The notes under the pieces were generated by a model. It did no database searches. It had not been told where the DNA came from and saw only the letters and a program-made list of their open reading frames with translations. Made by a program: the position numbers and the translations under genes. From a virus, in IMG/VR virus record IMGVR_UViG_3300029624_000036, positions 1-37,371 of that record: a DNA stretch of 37,371 nucleotides. One strand, written 5' to 3'. Below are positions 21,037-30,732 of the stretch, in pieces (position 1 is the stretch's first letter; each line of letters begins with the position of its first letter).

Positions 21037-23172
21037 TTAGTTAGTTAGCACGTCGAGTCCTTTTGCAATGAGACTTGCCTTTGCAGAAATACCATCGAAC
21101 CCAGTAACGCTTCCATCAGTAGGAGCAGAGTTGCTTCCTCCATTCATCCATACTCGTCTCGCACCAGAGGTTTGTGTACCGACAACGACAGCGTCAAGTT
21201 TAACCAGGAAGCGATCAACGGAAACAGCATTGAGACGAGCATCCCTGAGATATACAAAATCAAACGCTGAGGCGGTGAGTTTAACAAAGTTGGCAACGTC
21301 GAATTCTTCAAGGTCAGACATAGGATCGAGATCTGAATCGTAATTCAGGTCCAATCCTGGAAGTGTAAGTGATACCAGGTTTGTGATGTAGCAGCGTTGG
21401 TTTCCTAAACCAGCTGATCTAACGTTTGGAAAGATGCTTGCCAAGTCGAGTGTAGTGCTTGGAAAGGTCATTGTGCGAAAATCAAACCGATGGAACTCTT
21501 CCACCTGCGGAGTAGTTGGCAGAATGAAAGTAGTGGGAGTAAAACCAGTGAGTACGAGTATAGTGATGTGGGTGTGTCCACCTGCGTCAAAATGCGTACA
21601 CGTTGAAGTACTGACCTCTATTTGAAAATTCCCGTAGTTTTGAGTTGGCGAGGTAAGCAGTCGACTTCCGAATCCAACAAATTTAGTGAGCGGAACATCT
21701 GAATATATTCGAACAAGACCAGAACCCTGAATATCTGATAGGTCGAGTTCAGTGACTGCGCACTCGGTAAGCATTAGACAGGCTTGGTATCTTTCACCAC
21801 CAGGACGACTCTGCCAGAGATTCCATTTGGGATTGGCCGATGCAGGAGGGAGTGTTACCGCAGTAAGAAGCGGATTGGTGGTGAAATTTAGGTTTCCTCT
21901 GGGTCCACCGCCACTAGCTTGATACATTCCAATTTGATGAACGCACGAGAGATCCATCGTTCCAACAGCTCCGATATCATGTGCAATCCACGATGTCACA
22001 TCAGCGGAGGCGGTAGGGCTTACTGTGTAGCCTCCCATATTAGGATTGTCGCGTATGTCGAAAACTCCATAGAAATATTCGACCATTGTAAGATCGAGTG
22101 GTGATTGGATATTGTTGCCTCTGAGGACAAGAAAGAGTGCAGAAGCACTCTCGAAGTTGGGATTAAGCGTAAAAGAGGTAAGGCCCGAATAGGTAAAATT
22201 CATGGATATGGACGTTTTTGTCCATAGTGGATTAGCTGAAGCGGTATTATATCCTGTAACTCCACCAATAATTTTATTGAGTCCGTTTACCTGGGTAAGA
22301 AGTGGACATCGGTCGGCTGAAAAGAACTGAATTCTGACATCGGTTCCCAGGATATTAAGAGAAGTGAGATTATCACATTCGCCAAGATCAAGATAGCGTG
22401 ATTCTTGAAAAGGCCAGCTGAAGGAGGTAAGGGACTCGTTTTGATAGAATCTTCCTCCGTATAGATGTTCATTTGGATCGGGATTGGAGACAAAGTGAAT
22501 ATCGGTGAGCAACGGACAACCATAGGCGTAGTATCTGGTGTAGTTGGCATTATTTGGTCTGCCGCGAAAAGGGCGAAAATCTGCTACGCGCAAATTGGGG
22601 TTAAGGTGGAAATAGACAAGGTAGGCATAAGCCGTCGGTGTTTCCATGTGGGCATAGTCTCCTGGGTTGAAATGCACTGTTTCAAGATTAGGGCATTGAG
22701 CAACGCTGAACTGACCTTGATTTTTAAGTAAAAGCCAGCGAACATCTATTTCACGCATACCTGTACGGTAGAAGCGAAAATTTGTGACGGAAATTTGATT
22801 TTCAGGCCAGGTGCATCGGTTGGAATCGAGGTTTGGATTATCCCAGAAATCCCAGCTGGTAATGTGTTGCACATTTTTCGCATTGAAGGCAGTCACATCT
22901 TCACTTTCAAGACCGATCGTGAAAAATCTTGCCCAATCGTTCACGGTGACCTTGACAAGTTTTTCTGAGTTGTCTGGGTAGCGATGGGACATGCTACCGC
23001 CCGATGTGTTGGTATCTGGGGGAGATCCATCTCCCCAATCTATGGTAATGCTAAAAGTCCCATTAGCTGAATAGCGGTAAGTGAACGTTCCGAATTTGGT
23101 TGTCCAGAACCAAAATTCATTTGGACCAGGCTGAGGATCTCCTTGTGTTTCCAATAGAAAAAACCTACTCAT
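21037..23172 (-). CDS. Tail-locus PKD plus leucine-rich-like protein
   Basis: 711 residues. An N-terminal PKD-like segment (FSITIDWGDGSPP followed by HRYPD, about 41-67) is followed by many repeated leucine-rich-like units (CPNLETVHF, CPLLTDIHF, CDNLTSLNI, CPLLTQVNG), as in BspA-type surface repeats. No signal peptide, so it is made in the cytoplasm and assembled into the particle. It lies next to the baseplate-like gene, so a receptor-binding or tail-tip role is likely. Leucine-rich repeats and PKD domains are common in Bacteroidota surface proteins, so a host-derived adhesion module is an inference. Confidence 0.65.
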   Translation of the reverse strand: MSRFFLLETQGDPQPGPNEFWFWTTKFGTFTYRYSANGTFSITIDWGDGSPPDTNTSGGSMSHRYPDNSEKLVKVTVNDWARFFTIGLESEDVTAFNAKNVQHITSWDFWDNPNLDSNRCTWPENQISVTNFRFYRTGMREIDVRWLLLKNQGQFSVAQCPNLETVHFNPGDYAHMETPTAYAYLVYFHLNPNLRVADFRPFRGRPNNANYTRYYAYGCPLLTDIHFVSNPDPNEHLYGGRFYQNESLTSFSWPFQESRYLDLGECDNLTSLNILGTDVRIQFFSADRCPLLTQVNGLNKIIGGVTGYNTASANPLWTKTSISMNFTYSGLTSFTLNPNFESASALFLVLRGNNIQSPLDLTMVEYFYGVFDIRDNPNMGGYTVSPTASADVTSWIAHDIGAVGTMDLSCVHQIGMYQASGGGPRGNLNFTTNPLLTAVTLPPASANPKWNLWQSRPGGERYQACLMLTECAVTELDLSDIQGSGLVRIYSDVPLTKFVGFGSRLLTSPTQNYGNFQIEVSTSTCTHFDAGGHTHITILVLTGFTPTTFILPTTPQVEEFHRFDFRTMTFPSTTLDLASIFPNVRSAGLGNQRCYITNLVSLTLPGLDLNYDSDLDPMSDLEEFDVANFVKLTASAFDFVYLRDARLNAVSVDRFLVKLDAVVVGTQTSGARRVWMNGGSNSAPTDGSVTGFDGISAKASLIAKGLDVLTN

Positions 23173-23174
23173 AC

Positions 23175-25943
23175 CTAAATCGTTCGGGTTGAAGTTATGG
23201 TGAAGGCGAGATTGGAGCAGCCTGAATTGTTTCGGATCTCAACGGAGATATCCTGATTTACGGCAAAGGCATTATCGCTGCCGTGAGCTACTTCGGAAAG
23301 CGTTGACGTAACGGAGTTTGGACCATCGCCAAGCGGTGTTCCATTGATAAAGACTTCAAAGTCGCACGTACCTGAATCGCAGATTACAGCTACGTTGACA
23401 ATGGTTCCAGCGTATTTGGTAACGGGTTTAAGAAAGAACGAGCTGTCGGTCGGAGTTTCAATTAAGCCGAACCAATCTTCGGTAATGCTTTTACTACCAG
23501 AACCAGTTTTTGATCCACCAAGTCCAGATCCTGAGTTGGATTTGGTGAGTCCGCCAGATTTGGATTTTCCTGTTTCCAGGGCAATGCTTTTAGTCGGGAC
23601 ATCAGCTGTGACGAGTTTTCTGAATTCGGCATAGTAGAGCTCCGACTTTCCGAGGTTTCGCGAATAGCGAATCGGAAGGAGAGGATTGGCGTGGTATCGA
23701 ACGGCTTGGTTGAAGAAATCTTCCAGGCTAAAAGGCGGTGAAAGGTCAATGGTGAACTTATAGATTTCCTCTCTGATCAGCGAAGGAATGGTATGTCGGT
23801 AAACCTTCTGGTAGTTTTCCGACCAGAGCATCGAGGGAATAGCTGCTGATAGACCTTCGGGATCTAGTGGTACTGAATTGCAAAATCGGTAACCGATTCC
23901 AAGCGTATTGTTATAGAATGTAGCTCCTACATCATAACAGACAAGCAGCGATCCTCGTTCACCGCTGGGATTGAACATCGAGCTTCTTCCTTCTTCGTCG
24001 AGAACAGGAGCCAAATATTCACCTGTATTGGCATAGAATCTTCTTAATGGAAGCGGAGTAATGGCAGGGGAAATCTGTTGGATTTCTCCTTTGTCATTTG
24101 CTTCAAAGGTATTCCAGGCATAGCCACCGAATTCCCAATAGAGTGAGCCACCATCGAGGAAATCGTATTCCTTGGTGAAGTAGTAGGCGTTCTCGTTTCG
24201 AACGAGAATGTATTTGTTGGCAGAATTTGGTGGTGGCAGATCGCGTGCCTTATCTACTGCTGGCATTTCTTCAAATCCTCCCAGGATTTCGAAGTTGTTT
24301 GTGCTTGGATAATTGAATCGAAAGCGTTTTTCAGCGCGAAGCTCTGAATTAAGATCGGAGGTGATTAATTCATCAATCGGTTCATCGGATTGTTCGAGAT
24401 ACGTTGAATCGGCATAATCGAGAGAAAGTTCTTTATTGAGTGGATTGAAAATGATTCTGAGATTCTTCCATTGGCGAAGTGCCATAAGGAATTCACCAAC
24501 AGACATGGCGGGAGCGTGATCTGCGTAGCGAACGTTCCCGTCGAAGATATTGACGAAGTCAGTTTCGACGTTGGTGATCTTGAAGTCGAGTCGGTCAATG
24601 GTAAGAGTTCCGACACCAGCTCCAGTACCGCTTATGGTGCCTGTTAGTTTTATCGTATCGCCAGCGACCAGGTCAAAATACTCTAGTTGATTTTTTTGAC
24701 CGTCTGTATTATCGGAAACAAATACTCCGAAGGTAGGAGTGAAGCCAATCACTGAGCCGTTTCTTCGGATCGTGATGACAATGTTGGGATTGCCACCGCC
24801 AATCGTTGTGTATTGCATGAACAGCTCCAAGAGGTATCTGCCTGTTTCGGGAACGGTATATTCTGTTCCATTCCAATGGTCTCCATCATCCTGATAGACG
24901 CCAGTATCGTTTGGTAGCGATACGTCAGTTACGGCCCATGGTGATGGATTTATATTGGTGTTTCCAACATGAATGTGATTCGGATGACCAGAATCTTTGT
25001 CCAGGGCAAGATTTGATTGAAAGAACGCTTTGTGTTCTTCGGTGTCATCCATGAATTCTCCTACGGCCTTATATCCGATTCCTTCGGCAAGATTTCGAAC
25101 GATGTCGTGGATCTGGATATACGGAAGGAAAGCATGGCGATTGATCGTATTGGTTTCCTCGTTGTAGGAGTCATTGATGTAGAAAGAACCTACGTTTTTC
25201 GGTAGGTTCATGATTCCAGGAAAGATCGGTTTCCATTTGGTGGGTTCAGCTGCGGGGCTTTCTGTTATGGCAACATCATCTTTTGCCTCGAAATACATCA
25301 GAGGTGCAGCATGTGGAGAAGCATACAGCAAACCTTCTTGACTCTCCAGGTAGCGAAAGAGGACCACTTCACCCGTTTCGTAAGTACGATCTGGATCGTA
25401 GTTGGAAAAATCGGGCATCCAATCCTTATTCTCGTCGCCATAGAATTCCGTGGCGAGAGTGGGAAAAAACTTGACGGTTGTGCCTGTGATACCGTCAGGG
25501 CTTGGTGTGTTGCCATTAAGAGTTTGAGCAAGTGTTGCAATGGCCTGGGCATTCCCACCGAGAATAACCACTTTATTGAGTGCATCGGAGAGCTGAAGAT
25601 CATTGATATTCTCTGCGAGCAAGTTGGTGAAGAAGTCGCAGACGTATGAACCGACCTGTTTTTTGATCTGTGTTTCAACGATGGATAGAACACCGATCAC
25701 CAGAAGCTCACCATCCTGGAAGATTTTGAAATCTTCAAAAAGCACTTCTTTTTCTGCGATTTCGACAGATTCGAGGAAACCGAAAACAGTCATGTTGTTC
25801 GGTGTCATCGGCAGACTGACATTCATCTGAAAGTCTCCGATTCGAATATTGTCGTCGTACAAAGGAGAATGAACCTGGAGCTGAAGGTTAAAATTCTTCG
25901 GGAGGTCAACGGGTTTATCTTTTACGGTAGCAGAAAAAGTCAT
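23175..25943 (-). CDS. Large tail/baseplate protein (probable tail-tip hub)
   Basis: 922 residues, no membrane segment. The beta-rich N-terminal part (FNLQLQVHSPLYDDN, DFQMNVSLPMT) resembles tail-tip/hub-like proteins; the middle has many aromatic beta strands (YYFTKEYDFLDGGSLYW) and the C-terminus a Gly/Ser-rich linker (SGGLTKSNSGSGLGG) followed by a small beta domain ending ITSTRTI. It lies between two tail proteins in the tail operon. Its stop is TAG, three bases before the next ATG. A baseplate hub or tail-associated lysin-type protein is the best guess, by location. Confidence 0.6.
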   Translation of the reverse strand: MTFSATVKDKPVDLPKNFNLQLQVHSPLYDDNIRIGDFQMNVSLPMTPNNMTVFGFLESVEIAEKEVLFEDFKIFQDGELLVIGVLSIVETQIKKQVGSYVCDFFTNLLAENINDLQLSDALNKVVILGGNAQAIATLAQTLNGNTPSPDGITGTTVKFFPTLATEFYGDENKDWMPDFSNYDPDRTYETGEVVLFRYLESQEGLLYASPHAAPLMYFEAKDDVAITESPAAEPTKWKPIFPGIMNLPKNVGSFYINDSYNEETNTINRHAFLPYIQIHDIVRNLAEGIGYKAVGEFMDDTEEHKAFFQSNLALDKDSGHPNHIHVGNTNINPSPWAVTDVSLPNDTGVYQDDGDHWNGTEYTVPETGRYLLELFMQYTTIGGGNPNIVITIRRNGSVIGFTPTFGVFVSDNTDGQKNQLEYFDLVAGDTIKLTGTISGTGAGVGTLTIDRLDFKITNVETDFVNIFDGNVRYADHAPAMSVGEFLMALRQWKNLRIIFNPLNKELSLDYADSTYLEQSDEPIDELITSDLNSELRAEKRFRFNYPSTNNFEILGGFEEMPAVDKARDLPPPNSANKYILVRNENAYYFTKEYDFLDGGSLYWEFGGYAWNTFEANDKGEIQQISPAITPLPLRRFYANTGEYLAPVLDEEGRSSMFNPSGERGSLLVCYDVGATFYNNTLGIGYRFCNSVPLDPEGLSAAIPSMLWSENYQKVYRHTIPSLIREEIYKFTIDLSPPFSLEDFFNQAVRYHANPLLPIRYSRNLGKSELYYAEFRKLVTADVPTKSIALETGKSKSGGLTKSNSGSGLGGSKTGSGSKSITEDWFGLIETPTDSSFFLKPVTKYAGTIVNVAVICDSGTCDFEVFINGTPLGDGPNSVTSTLSEVAHGSDNAFAVNQDISVEIRNNSGCSNLAFTITSTRTI

Positions 25944-27499
25944 TAGATCAGTTGTCTGGAATGGTTAGGAGATTGGAGGATGCGAACACTGAATTCCGAA
26001 GGGTAGGCATTAGATCCTGAATAGGTCTGAGCTTCTGCCTGGGTTTTGTTGGTCAGGATATCGACGGGAATCTTGTCATTTCCAACGATCATCCAAACGT
26101 ACCGAGATGAGAGAAACTCAGCGAGGTATTTGATCTCGTAATCGTAGAGAGCACCCGTAGAGACATCAAGGAGAAGTTTGTTCTGTTCCATGGCACTTTT
26201 CCATTGTGGATCTTCAAATGTTGCATTGAAGGGTCGGTTGACCTGAAATACTTCTTTGGTGATCTCGTGATAGAACGAATGTTCACCAGAGAAACGGAAG
26301 GTTTCGAGTGAACCTTGTGAGTTTTGAAATTCAAAAACGAGGTCATTTTCATCTTCTTCAATGAAGAAAGTGACACCGTCACTGATAATGGCGTTATCGG
26401 ATGAATCCGTAAGGAATACCCGATAGCTGTATGGCACACCTGGTGGAAGCTGTCCGACAGGAGCCATAAAGTCAGCCATAGCGGAAAATGAGTAGAACCT
26501 GTTTGGAGAGAGGTCGCCTGAGAATACTTCAATGGTGATGGTAACACCGTTGAAGATTTTGACTTCAGATTTGACTTTCGCCCCTGTATAGGCTTGGCGA
26601 GTATAGAAACTGAGGTAGTCGGGTTGTTTATACGCTATTCGCCTTTTGGTTCGATTGGTGAGAAATGAGCTGTGAAGGTTATCAGCGATGATATCAACTC
26701 CGAGGTGGGCGAAATCAATAGGATTGAGTCCACCGCGCAAGGCACGAAAAGTTCCCAATACTTCTGCGAGTTTGAGATCCAAGGGATCTCCTAACTTTTC
26801 TCCAGCGACAATAGTGACGGGTCGGCAATTGGTATTGTCAAGGAAAAAAGAGTTGGACGACTGGGGTCTGTTTCCTGGACCATCGAGAACGGTGTCAACG
26901 TACTTCTGTATTCTTACGTGGACACGGTTTGAATCGTCTGGGTCAAATTCCAATTCTTTGGTCCGATAGGAATTATTGTAATCGGATTCAGATGTATTTC
27001 CAATGATCAGCCACAATCGCATTCGGTAGTTAGGTTGAGAAACACCTTCTGCACCAGAAGTAACGCTATTAACGGTTATAGCGGCATTACCCGTTGCGGA
27101 AACACCGAGGTTATGCGTTGCTGCTTCCAGTGCATTGATTCTAATCGAGAAGTCTCCTTCGTTGTGATAGAAAGTGAAATGCTCTGAGAGAACAGGATCT
27201 GAGGTGAGCATATCAGCGATAGCATTGAGAGTAGATTGGATATTGCCCGTGTAGGATATTTCGTAATCAGCGTATGTCGGAGAGTTGTTGAAGGTGATAA
27301 CCCGAGTAAAACTAGATCCATTGATGTCCGCAGATATTTCCAGGGTATCTCCGTTAGCGGAAGGAAGGGACGAGAAGCTGAATGAAAGGAATGCTTTGAC
27401 GGGAGACGTAGTGAATTTAGCATCTGAAAGGAAGCGAAGGTCGATATCGTTTCCCGCGTAGTAAACGGATTCGAGATTGGTATTGAGCGTTATTGCCAT
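25943..27499 (-). CDS. Large tail structural protein
   Basis: 518 residues, beta-rich, with no transmembrane part. The N-terminus (AITLNTNLESVYYAGNDIDL) and the middle, with immunoglobulin-like stretches (PYSYRVFLTDSSDNAII), suggest a tail-tip or baseplate component. It overlaps the hub-like gene by one base. No family was identified. Confidence 0.6.
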   Translation of the reverse strand: MAITLNTNLESVYYAGNDIDLRFLSDAKFTTSPVKAFLSFSFSSLPSANGDTLEISADINGSSFTRVITFNNSPTYADYEISYTGNIQSTLNAIADMLTSDPVLSEHFTFYHNEGDFSIRINALEAATHNLGVSATGNAAITVNSVTSGAEGVSQPNYRMRLWLIIGNTSESDYNNSYRTKELEFDPDDSNRVHVRIQKYVDTVLDGPGNRPQSSNSFFLDNTNCRPVTIVAGEKLGDPLDLKLAEVLGTFRALRGGLNPIDFAHLGVDIIADNLHSSFLTNRTKRRIAYKQPDYLSFYTRQAYTGAKVKSEVKIFNGVTITIEVFSGDLSPNRFYSFSAMADFMAPVGQLPPGVPYSYRVFLTDSSDNAIISDGVTFFIEEDENDLVFEFQNSQGSLETFRFSGEHSFYHEITKEVFQVNRPFNATFEDPQWKSAMEQNKLLLDVSTGALYDYEIKYLAEFLSSRYVWMIVGNDKIPVDILTNKTQAEAQTYSGSNAYPSEFSVRILQSPNHSRQLI

Positions 27500-28008
27500 A
27501 GTTCTGGGTTGTAAGTGGTTTGAATTTCACTTCTGAACGGGAGACGGAAAAGGACGCCAGACCATCCGTCCTCGTTGAGCTGAACTTGTTCATAGGTGAC
27601 ATTCTCCAAATAGACGTGCTTTAGGAGCTTGCAGACATTATCTTGGAAATCCATATCTCCAGGGATATCGTCAGGATTTTTGTGATCATGTCGCATTTTG
27701 CTGATCATTTCCTCACCACGTTGTTTGGACCGAAGGAAAGCACCGATGGTGTCGGTGATGTTTTTGGAATCCAACTTTTCGATCAATCGAAATTGAATGA
27801 GTTGAACATCGGTGTGATAGTCTCCGTCATTGTCGTCGTAGGCACCTGTGATCTTATCGACGAACAGTACAGCATCCGCGCGTCTGCGTTCTCCCATCAT
27901 GGAAACATAATCGAATTCGAAGTAGGCGATATTGTTTCTTTCATCGTGCTTGAAGTCTGGGTGAAGGGTGACCAGCTCTTTCAGGTAGTCAAGTAGGATT
28001 TGTGTCAT
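27490..28008 (-). CDS. Tail-operon protein, unknown function
   Basis: 172 residues, soluble, mixed alpha/beta. N-terminus MTQILLDYLKELVTLHP, then a strand-rich acidic part (ADAVLFVDKITGAYDDNDGD), ending SEIQTTYNPELWQ. Overlaps both neighbours by a few bases. It may be a tail terminator or assembly protein, but there is no direct evidence. Confidence 0.6.
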   Translation of the reverse strand: MTQILLDYLKELVTLHPDFKHDERNNIAYFEFDYVSMMGERRRADAVLFVDKITGAYDDNDGDYHTDVQLIQFRLIEKLDSKNITDTIGAFLRSKQRGEEMISKMRHDHKNPDDIPGDMDFQDNVCKLLKHVYLENVTYEQVQLNEDGWSGVLFRLPFRSEIQTTYNPELWQ

Positions 28009-28811
28009 GGATTTTGTTTTAGTTTTTTCTCGGTTTCTCTTCGGTCGCTATCTCCCAGGGCAAACGTGAGCATGGCTTCTGGAAAAGGAACTTTGCGGCA
28101 TTGGTCCGTATTTCCGTGAATGTTGGTTTGAGCGAGTCTTCGAATGGTTCCTGACCATCCGAAGGAGCGTCCCTGTGATTCTTCTTTTTTGTAGAGACCA
28201 GGATAGAGATCCCGATAATATTCTTGAAGGCCCGTGTAGTTCAATAAGGCCAATCGTTTGATCTTATTGGGGATCATCTTTGCCAGGAAGGAAATGAAAT
28301 CAATTCGTTTCGCTGAAAAAGGGATGAAGGGTATTCTGTAAGCAGATCCGATGAAATGATTGAGATCATCATCGGCATTGGTTTCTGTATACCGTGTAGC
28401 AAAGTGGTTGCAATAGCCTACCTGTTCCAAGGTCAGGTTGTTGCAACGAAAGGAAGGTCCTATCAGCAGGAGAATTCGTTTTACCAGGCTTTTTTCGTTT
28501 GCATAAGGCTCCTGCAGATAGCGGAGCTGCGGAATGTAGACCAGCTCGGGTTCCTCATTTCGGTAGCGGACTTCACACCAGAATATTTGTTCAGCATCAA
28601 GGGTCTTGGCGATCTTCTTTGGAATTCGCAGAAATTCCAACATGAAAAGGAAAAAGGATAGATCATCATTCTTTCCCTGGAAAGAGCAAAGCTGTTTGAG
28701 GTGAGAGCGCGTGAAATCTGCGTAGCTGTCAGGCGCATGGTATTCGAATTCTTCCCTTTTGGTATTGGAGCCGTCTGTTGGAACGACCAGCGTTTCAATT
28801 TTTATTGTCAT
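28005..28811 (-). CDS. Tail-operon protein, unknown function
   Basis: 268 residues from MTIKIETLVVPTDG; this ATG overlaps the stop of the spanin-like gene (ATGA), whereas the longer in-frame start would run far into it. A mainly helical middle (SLVKRILLLIGPSFRC, IGSAYRIPFIPFSAKRIDF) and a basic C-terminus (GDSDRRETEKKLKQNP). No family was recognised. Tail assembly or minor structural protein by position. Confidence 0.6.
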   Translation of the reverse strand: MTIKIETLVVPTDGSNTKREEFEYHAPDSYADFTRSHLKQLCSFQGKNDDLSFFLFMLEFLRIPKKIAKTLDAEQIFWCEVRYRNEEPELVYIPQLRYLQEPYANEKSLVKRILLLIGPSFRCNNLTLEQVGYCNHFATRYTETNADDDLNHFIGSAYRIPFIPFSAKRIDFISFLAKMIPNKIKRLALLNYTGLQEYYRDLYPGLYKKEESQGRSFGWSGTIRRLAQTNIHGNTDQCRKVPFPEAMLTFALGDSDRRETEKKLKQNP

Positions 28812-29335
28812 CGCAAAAACTTCCCGATTGCGAAACCAAGAAACAATGCAAGGAGAATCCAAAAAAGGACTTGAACGGAACCGAATAAGCGATGCCAGAG
28901 CGGAGCTTTTTCGATACGGACGGGATTGAGAACGTCCGTAGTGTCCGTGTAAGTGAATTCGATTGTGCTTGCTTTGAGTTCATAATCCAGAAAGAGGGAG
29001 TCTTTGTGGATCCGAATCAAAGCAGAAATAGAGCTGTCCTCGAAATGGAATGAGAGGTCAGTGGTTGGCGAAAGTTCGGTCGGTGGGTTCAAAGAGAACT
29101 CCTGCGACCGAACAAGGACTTCGGGAAGTTCAACGGGTGCTGAGAAGCGTCCTTGAACGGTCTGAACAGGAATGTGGAGAGTTTTCTCTTCTGTTCGAAC
29201 GGAGACCATTTTAGGGTCAATCCGTTTGGCTTTTTCGATCAATCGTGATGCTCGATTCGTTTGCCGGGCTTCTTTGAGAAGTCCGCAAGAAGAAAAAGTC
29301 AGAAGTAAAACGAGAAAGGGTATCAGTTTTCCCAT
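28808..29335 (-). CDS. Unimolecular spanin (u-spanin) candidate
   Basis: 175 residues from MGKLIPFLVLLLTFSSC. An N-terminal lipoprotein signal ends at Cys17; the middle (about 18-148) is periplasmic and mostly beta-like; the C-terminus has one clear transmembrane segment (VQVLFWILLALFLGFAIG) with a basic tail (KFLR). An outer-membrane lipid anchor plus an inner-membrane helix in one chain is the layout of u-spanins such as T1 gp11. It starts inside the end of the endolysin gene. Expected role: fusing outer and inner membranes after peptidoglycan is cut. The lipobox is imperfect (Phe at -3). Confidence 0.7.
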   Translation of the reverse strand: MGKLIPFLVLLLTFSSCGLLKEARQTNRASRLIEKAKRIDPKMVSVRTEEKTLHIPVQTVQGRFSAPVELPEVLVRSQEFSLNPPTELSPTTDLSFHFEDSSISALIRIHKDSLFLDYELKASTIEFTYTDTTDVLNPVRIEKAPLWHRLFGSVQVLFWILLALFLGFAIGKFLR

Positions 29336-29799
29336 AACAAGAGAGCTTTCTCCCATGAAGGCAACCATCGGCCAGGGTGAGGCTTGCCAGGTCTCCAGGT
29401 TCGGATGTAATAGTCCCAGGCGACTTGTTCATTGGTTGGAATGGGGTCAGGATCTGTAAAGATCAGCAGGCGAGCAAAGCAAGCCGCCAGCTCGTCGTTG
29501 TGCTCCAGGGCATCGAATATGGCCTTACGCTCGAAAGGAACTCCGTAGTGTTGGCACACACGGACAGCTTCAACGTTGGTGGTGTGGTGTTTCATTACAC
29601 CAATCACACCACCTCCCATTTCAAACTGATAGAAACCATGAGCGGGTCCTCCGATTTGGTGACGATGCTCAAAGTTTGATTCCTGGTAAGCAATTGCCGC
29701 CATGAATTGGCGCACTGCGGGGGAATCGTATTTTTCTCCTAAGAGTTGCATGGCGCAGATAATGGCAACTCTGCGTTCGTGATCAGTTGGATTGTTCAT
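29323..29799 (-). CDS. Endolysin, transglycosylase/lysozyme-like
   Basis: 158 residues from MNNPTDHERRVAIIC; a longer start is possible but runs deep into the upstream gene. The region AIAYQESNFEHRHQIG (Glu40 as candidate general acid) with GPAHGFYQFE (51-60) matches lytic transglycosylase-type active sites, and WRPGKPHPGRW lies near the C-terminus. It would hydrolyse peptidoglycan. No signal peptide, so export needs a holin. It is next to a spanin candidate and a run of membrane proteins. Confidence 0.8.
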   Translation of the reverse strand: MNNPTDHERRVAIICAMQLLGEKYDSPAVRQFMAAIAYQESNFEHRHQIGGPAHGFYQFEMGGGVIGVMKHHTTNVEAVRVCQHYGVPFERKAIFDALEHNDELAACFARLLIFTDPDPIPTNEQVAWDYYIRTWRPGKPHPGRWLPSWEKALLLWEN

Positions 29800-30295
29800 T
29801 TTTACGGTCTTTGCGTTTTTTGTTAAAAAAGGAGCGAACGTCCTGGGCTTTAGCCGAGCCTGTTGCTTCAAGAAATTCGCATACGGTATCTTCAAAATCG
29901 TCTCTTTCGATCAACAGCTGCCTCACATCTTTCTGAAGTTTAGCGGTCAGATCCTTCTGCTTGCTGAAAAGGAAATCATAGGCTTTGATATCCTTTCTGG
30001 TTTTTTCATAAGCCTCTGACAGATCCTCGATTCTTTCTTCGTGGAGCTGGATGCGTTCGCGAAGCATGTCATTCTGTTTGCGAAGCTCGGTGTTACGTTC
30101 TTTTAAGAGTACGTTTTCGTTTTGGAGGGTTTTTATAGTGCGCCTCAAAGCGGTAATGACTTTCATGGTCTTCATGGCTTCAAGCCATGTAGTAACTCTT
30201 CGAAGAACAAGAACGGCCAGAATGAATCCGATTAACAAAGAGACAAGAACGGCCACGGTAATGCCAATGATTTCAGGAGTGTGTAGCTGGGTCAT
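29783..30295 (-). CDS. Membrane-anchored coiled-coil protein of the lysis region
   Basis: 170 residues. One N-terminal transmembrane helix (IIGITVAVLVSLLIGFILAV, about 9-30), then a long coiled coil (LQNENVLLKERNTELRKQN, LHEERIEDLSEAYEKTRKD). Short overlaps with both neighbours. The layout resembles an i-spanin (Rz) but the partner lipoprotein gene nearby is itself a full u-spanin candidate. A holin-regulating or holin-like function is another option. Confidence 0.55.
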   Translation of the reverse strand: MTQLHTPEIIGITVAVLVSLLIGFILAVLVLRRVTTWLEAMKTMKVITALRRTIKTLQNENVLLKERNTELRKQNDMLRERIQLHEERIEDLSEAYEKTRKDIKAYDFLFSKQKDLTAKLQKDVRQLLIERDDFEDTVCEFLEATGSAKAQDVRSFFNKKRKDRKNEQSN

Positions 30296-30732
30296 TTGAT
30301 CGTTACAGGGTATAGATTTTCTGTTCGAAAGGCACCCGTACCATACTTTAGAATGGTATACATACGGGCGTGAGGTTTGTGTTTGTAGAGCACAATGCTT
30401 TGATCACGTCTGAAGTCGATGTCCACTTGGATGGATTCGACTTCCATATTGATCATTAGAACGTGACAGTATTTTTCAGCTGAACCGTTGCGAAAGAGAA
30501 TCGTGTAGTGAGCCTCGTTTTCAAGGACAATCGAATAGAAAGGGTCAACGGTTTTAGAGAATGCGACCATTTCACCGTCATGGAATACAAGGATATCCGT
30601 GTCCTGAGCTTCTGGATAGTGAAGGATTCCATGGATCTGTGCTTGCTGACCGAAGGCAAGGACGCCAAGGCACAACAATATGGTGATGAGAATGGTAATG
30701 ATCAGCGCACGATTGTAATTTTTGATTTTCAT
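30292..30732 (-). CDS. Exported or membrane protein of the lysis region
   Basis: 146 residues. MKIKNYNRALIITILITIL followed by LCLGVLAFG-QQ looks like a signal peptide or an N-terminal anchor. The mature part is beta-rich (ILVFHDGEMVAFS, YTILFRNGSAEKY). No family was recognised. Four-base overlap with the gene upstream. Confidence 0.6.
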   Translation of the reverse strand: MKIKNYNRALIITILITILLCLGVLAFGQQAQIHGILHYPEAQDTDILVFHDGEMVAFSKTVDPFYSIVLENEAHYTILFRNGSAEKYCHVLMINMEVESIQVDIDFRRDQSIVLYKHKPHARMYTILKYGTGAFRTENLYPVTIK

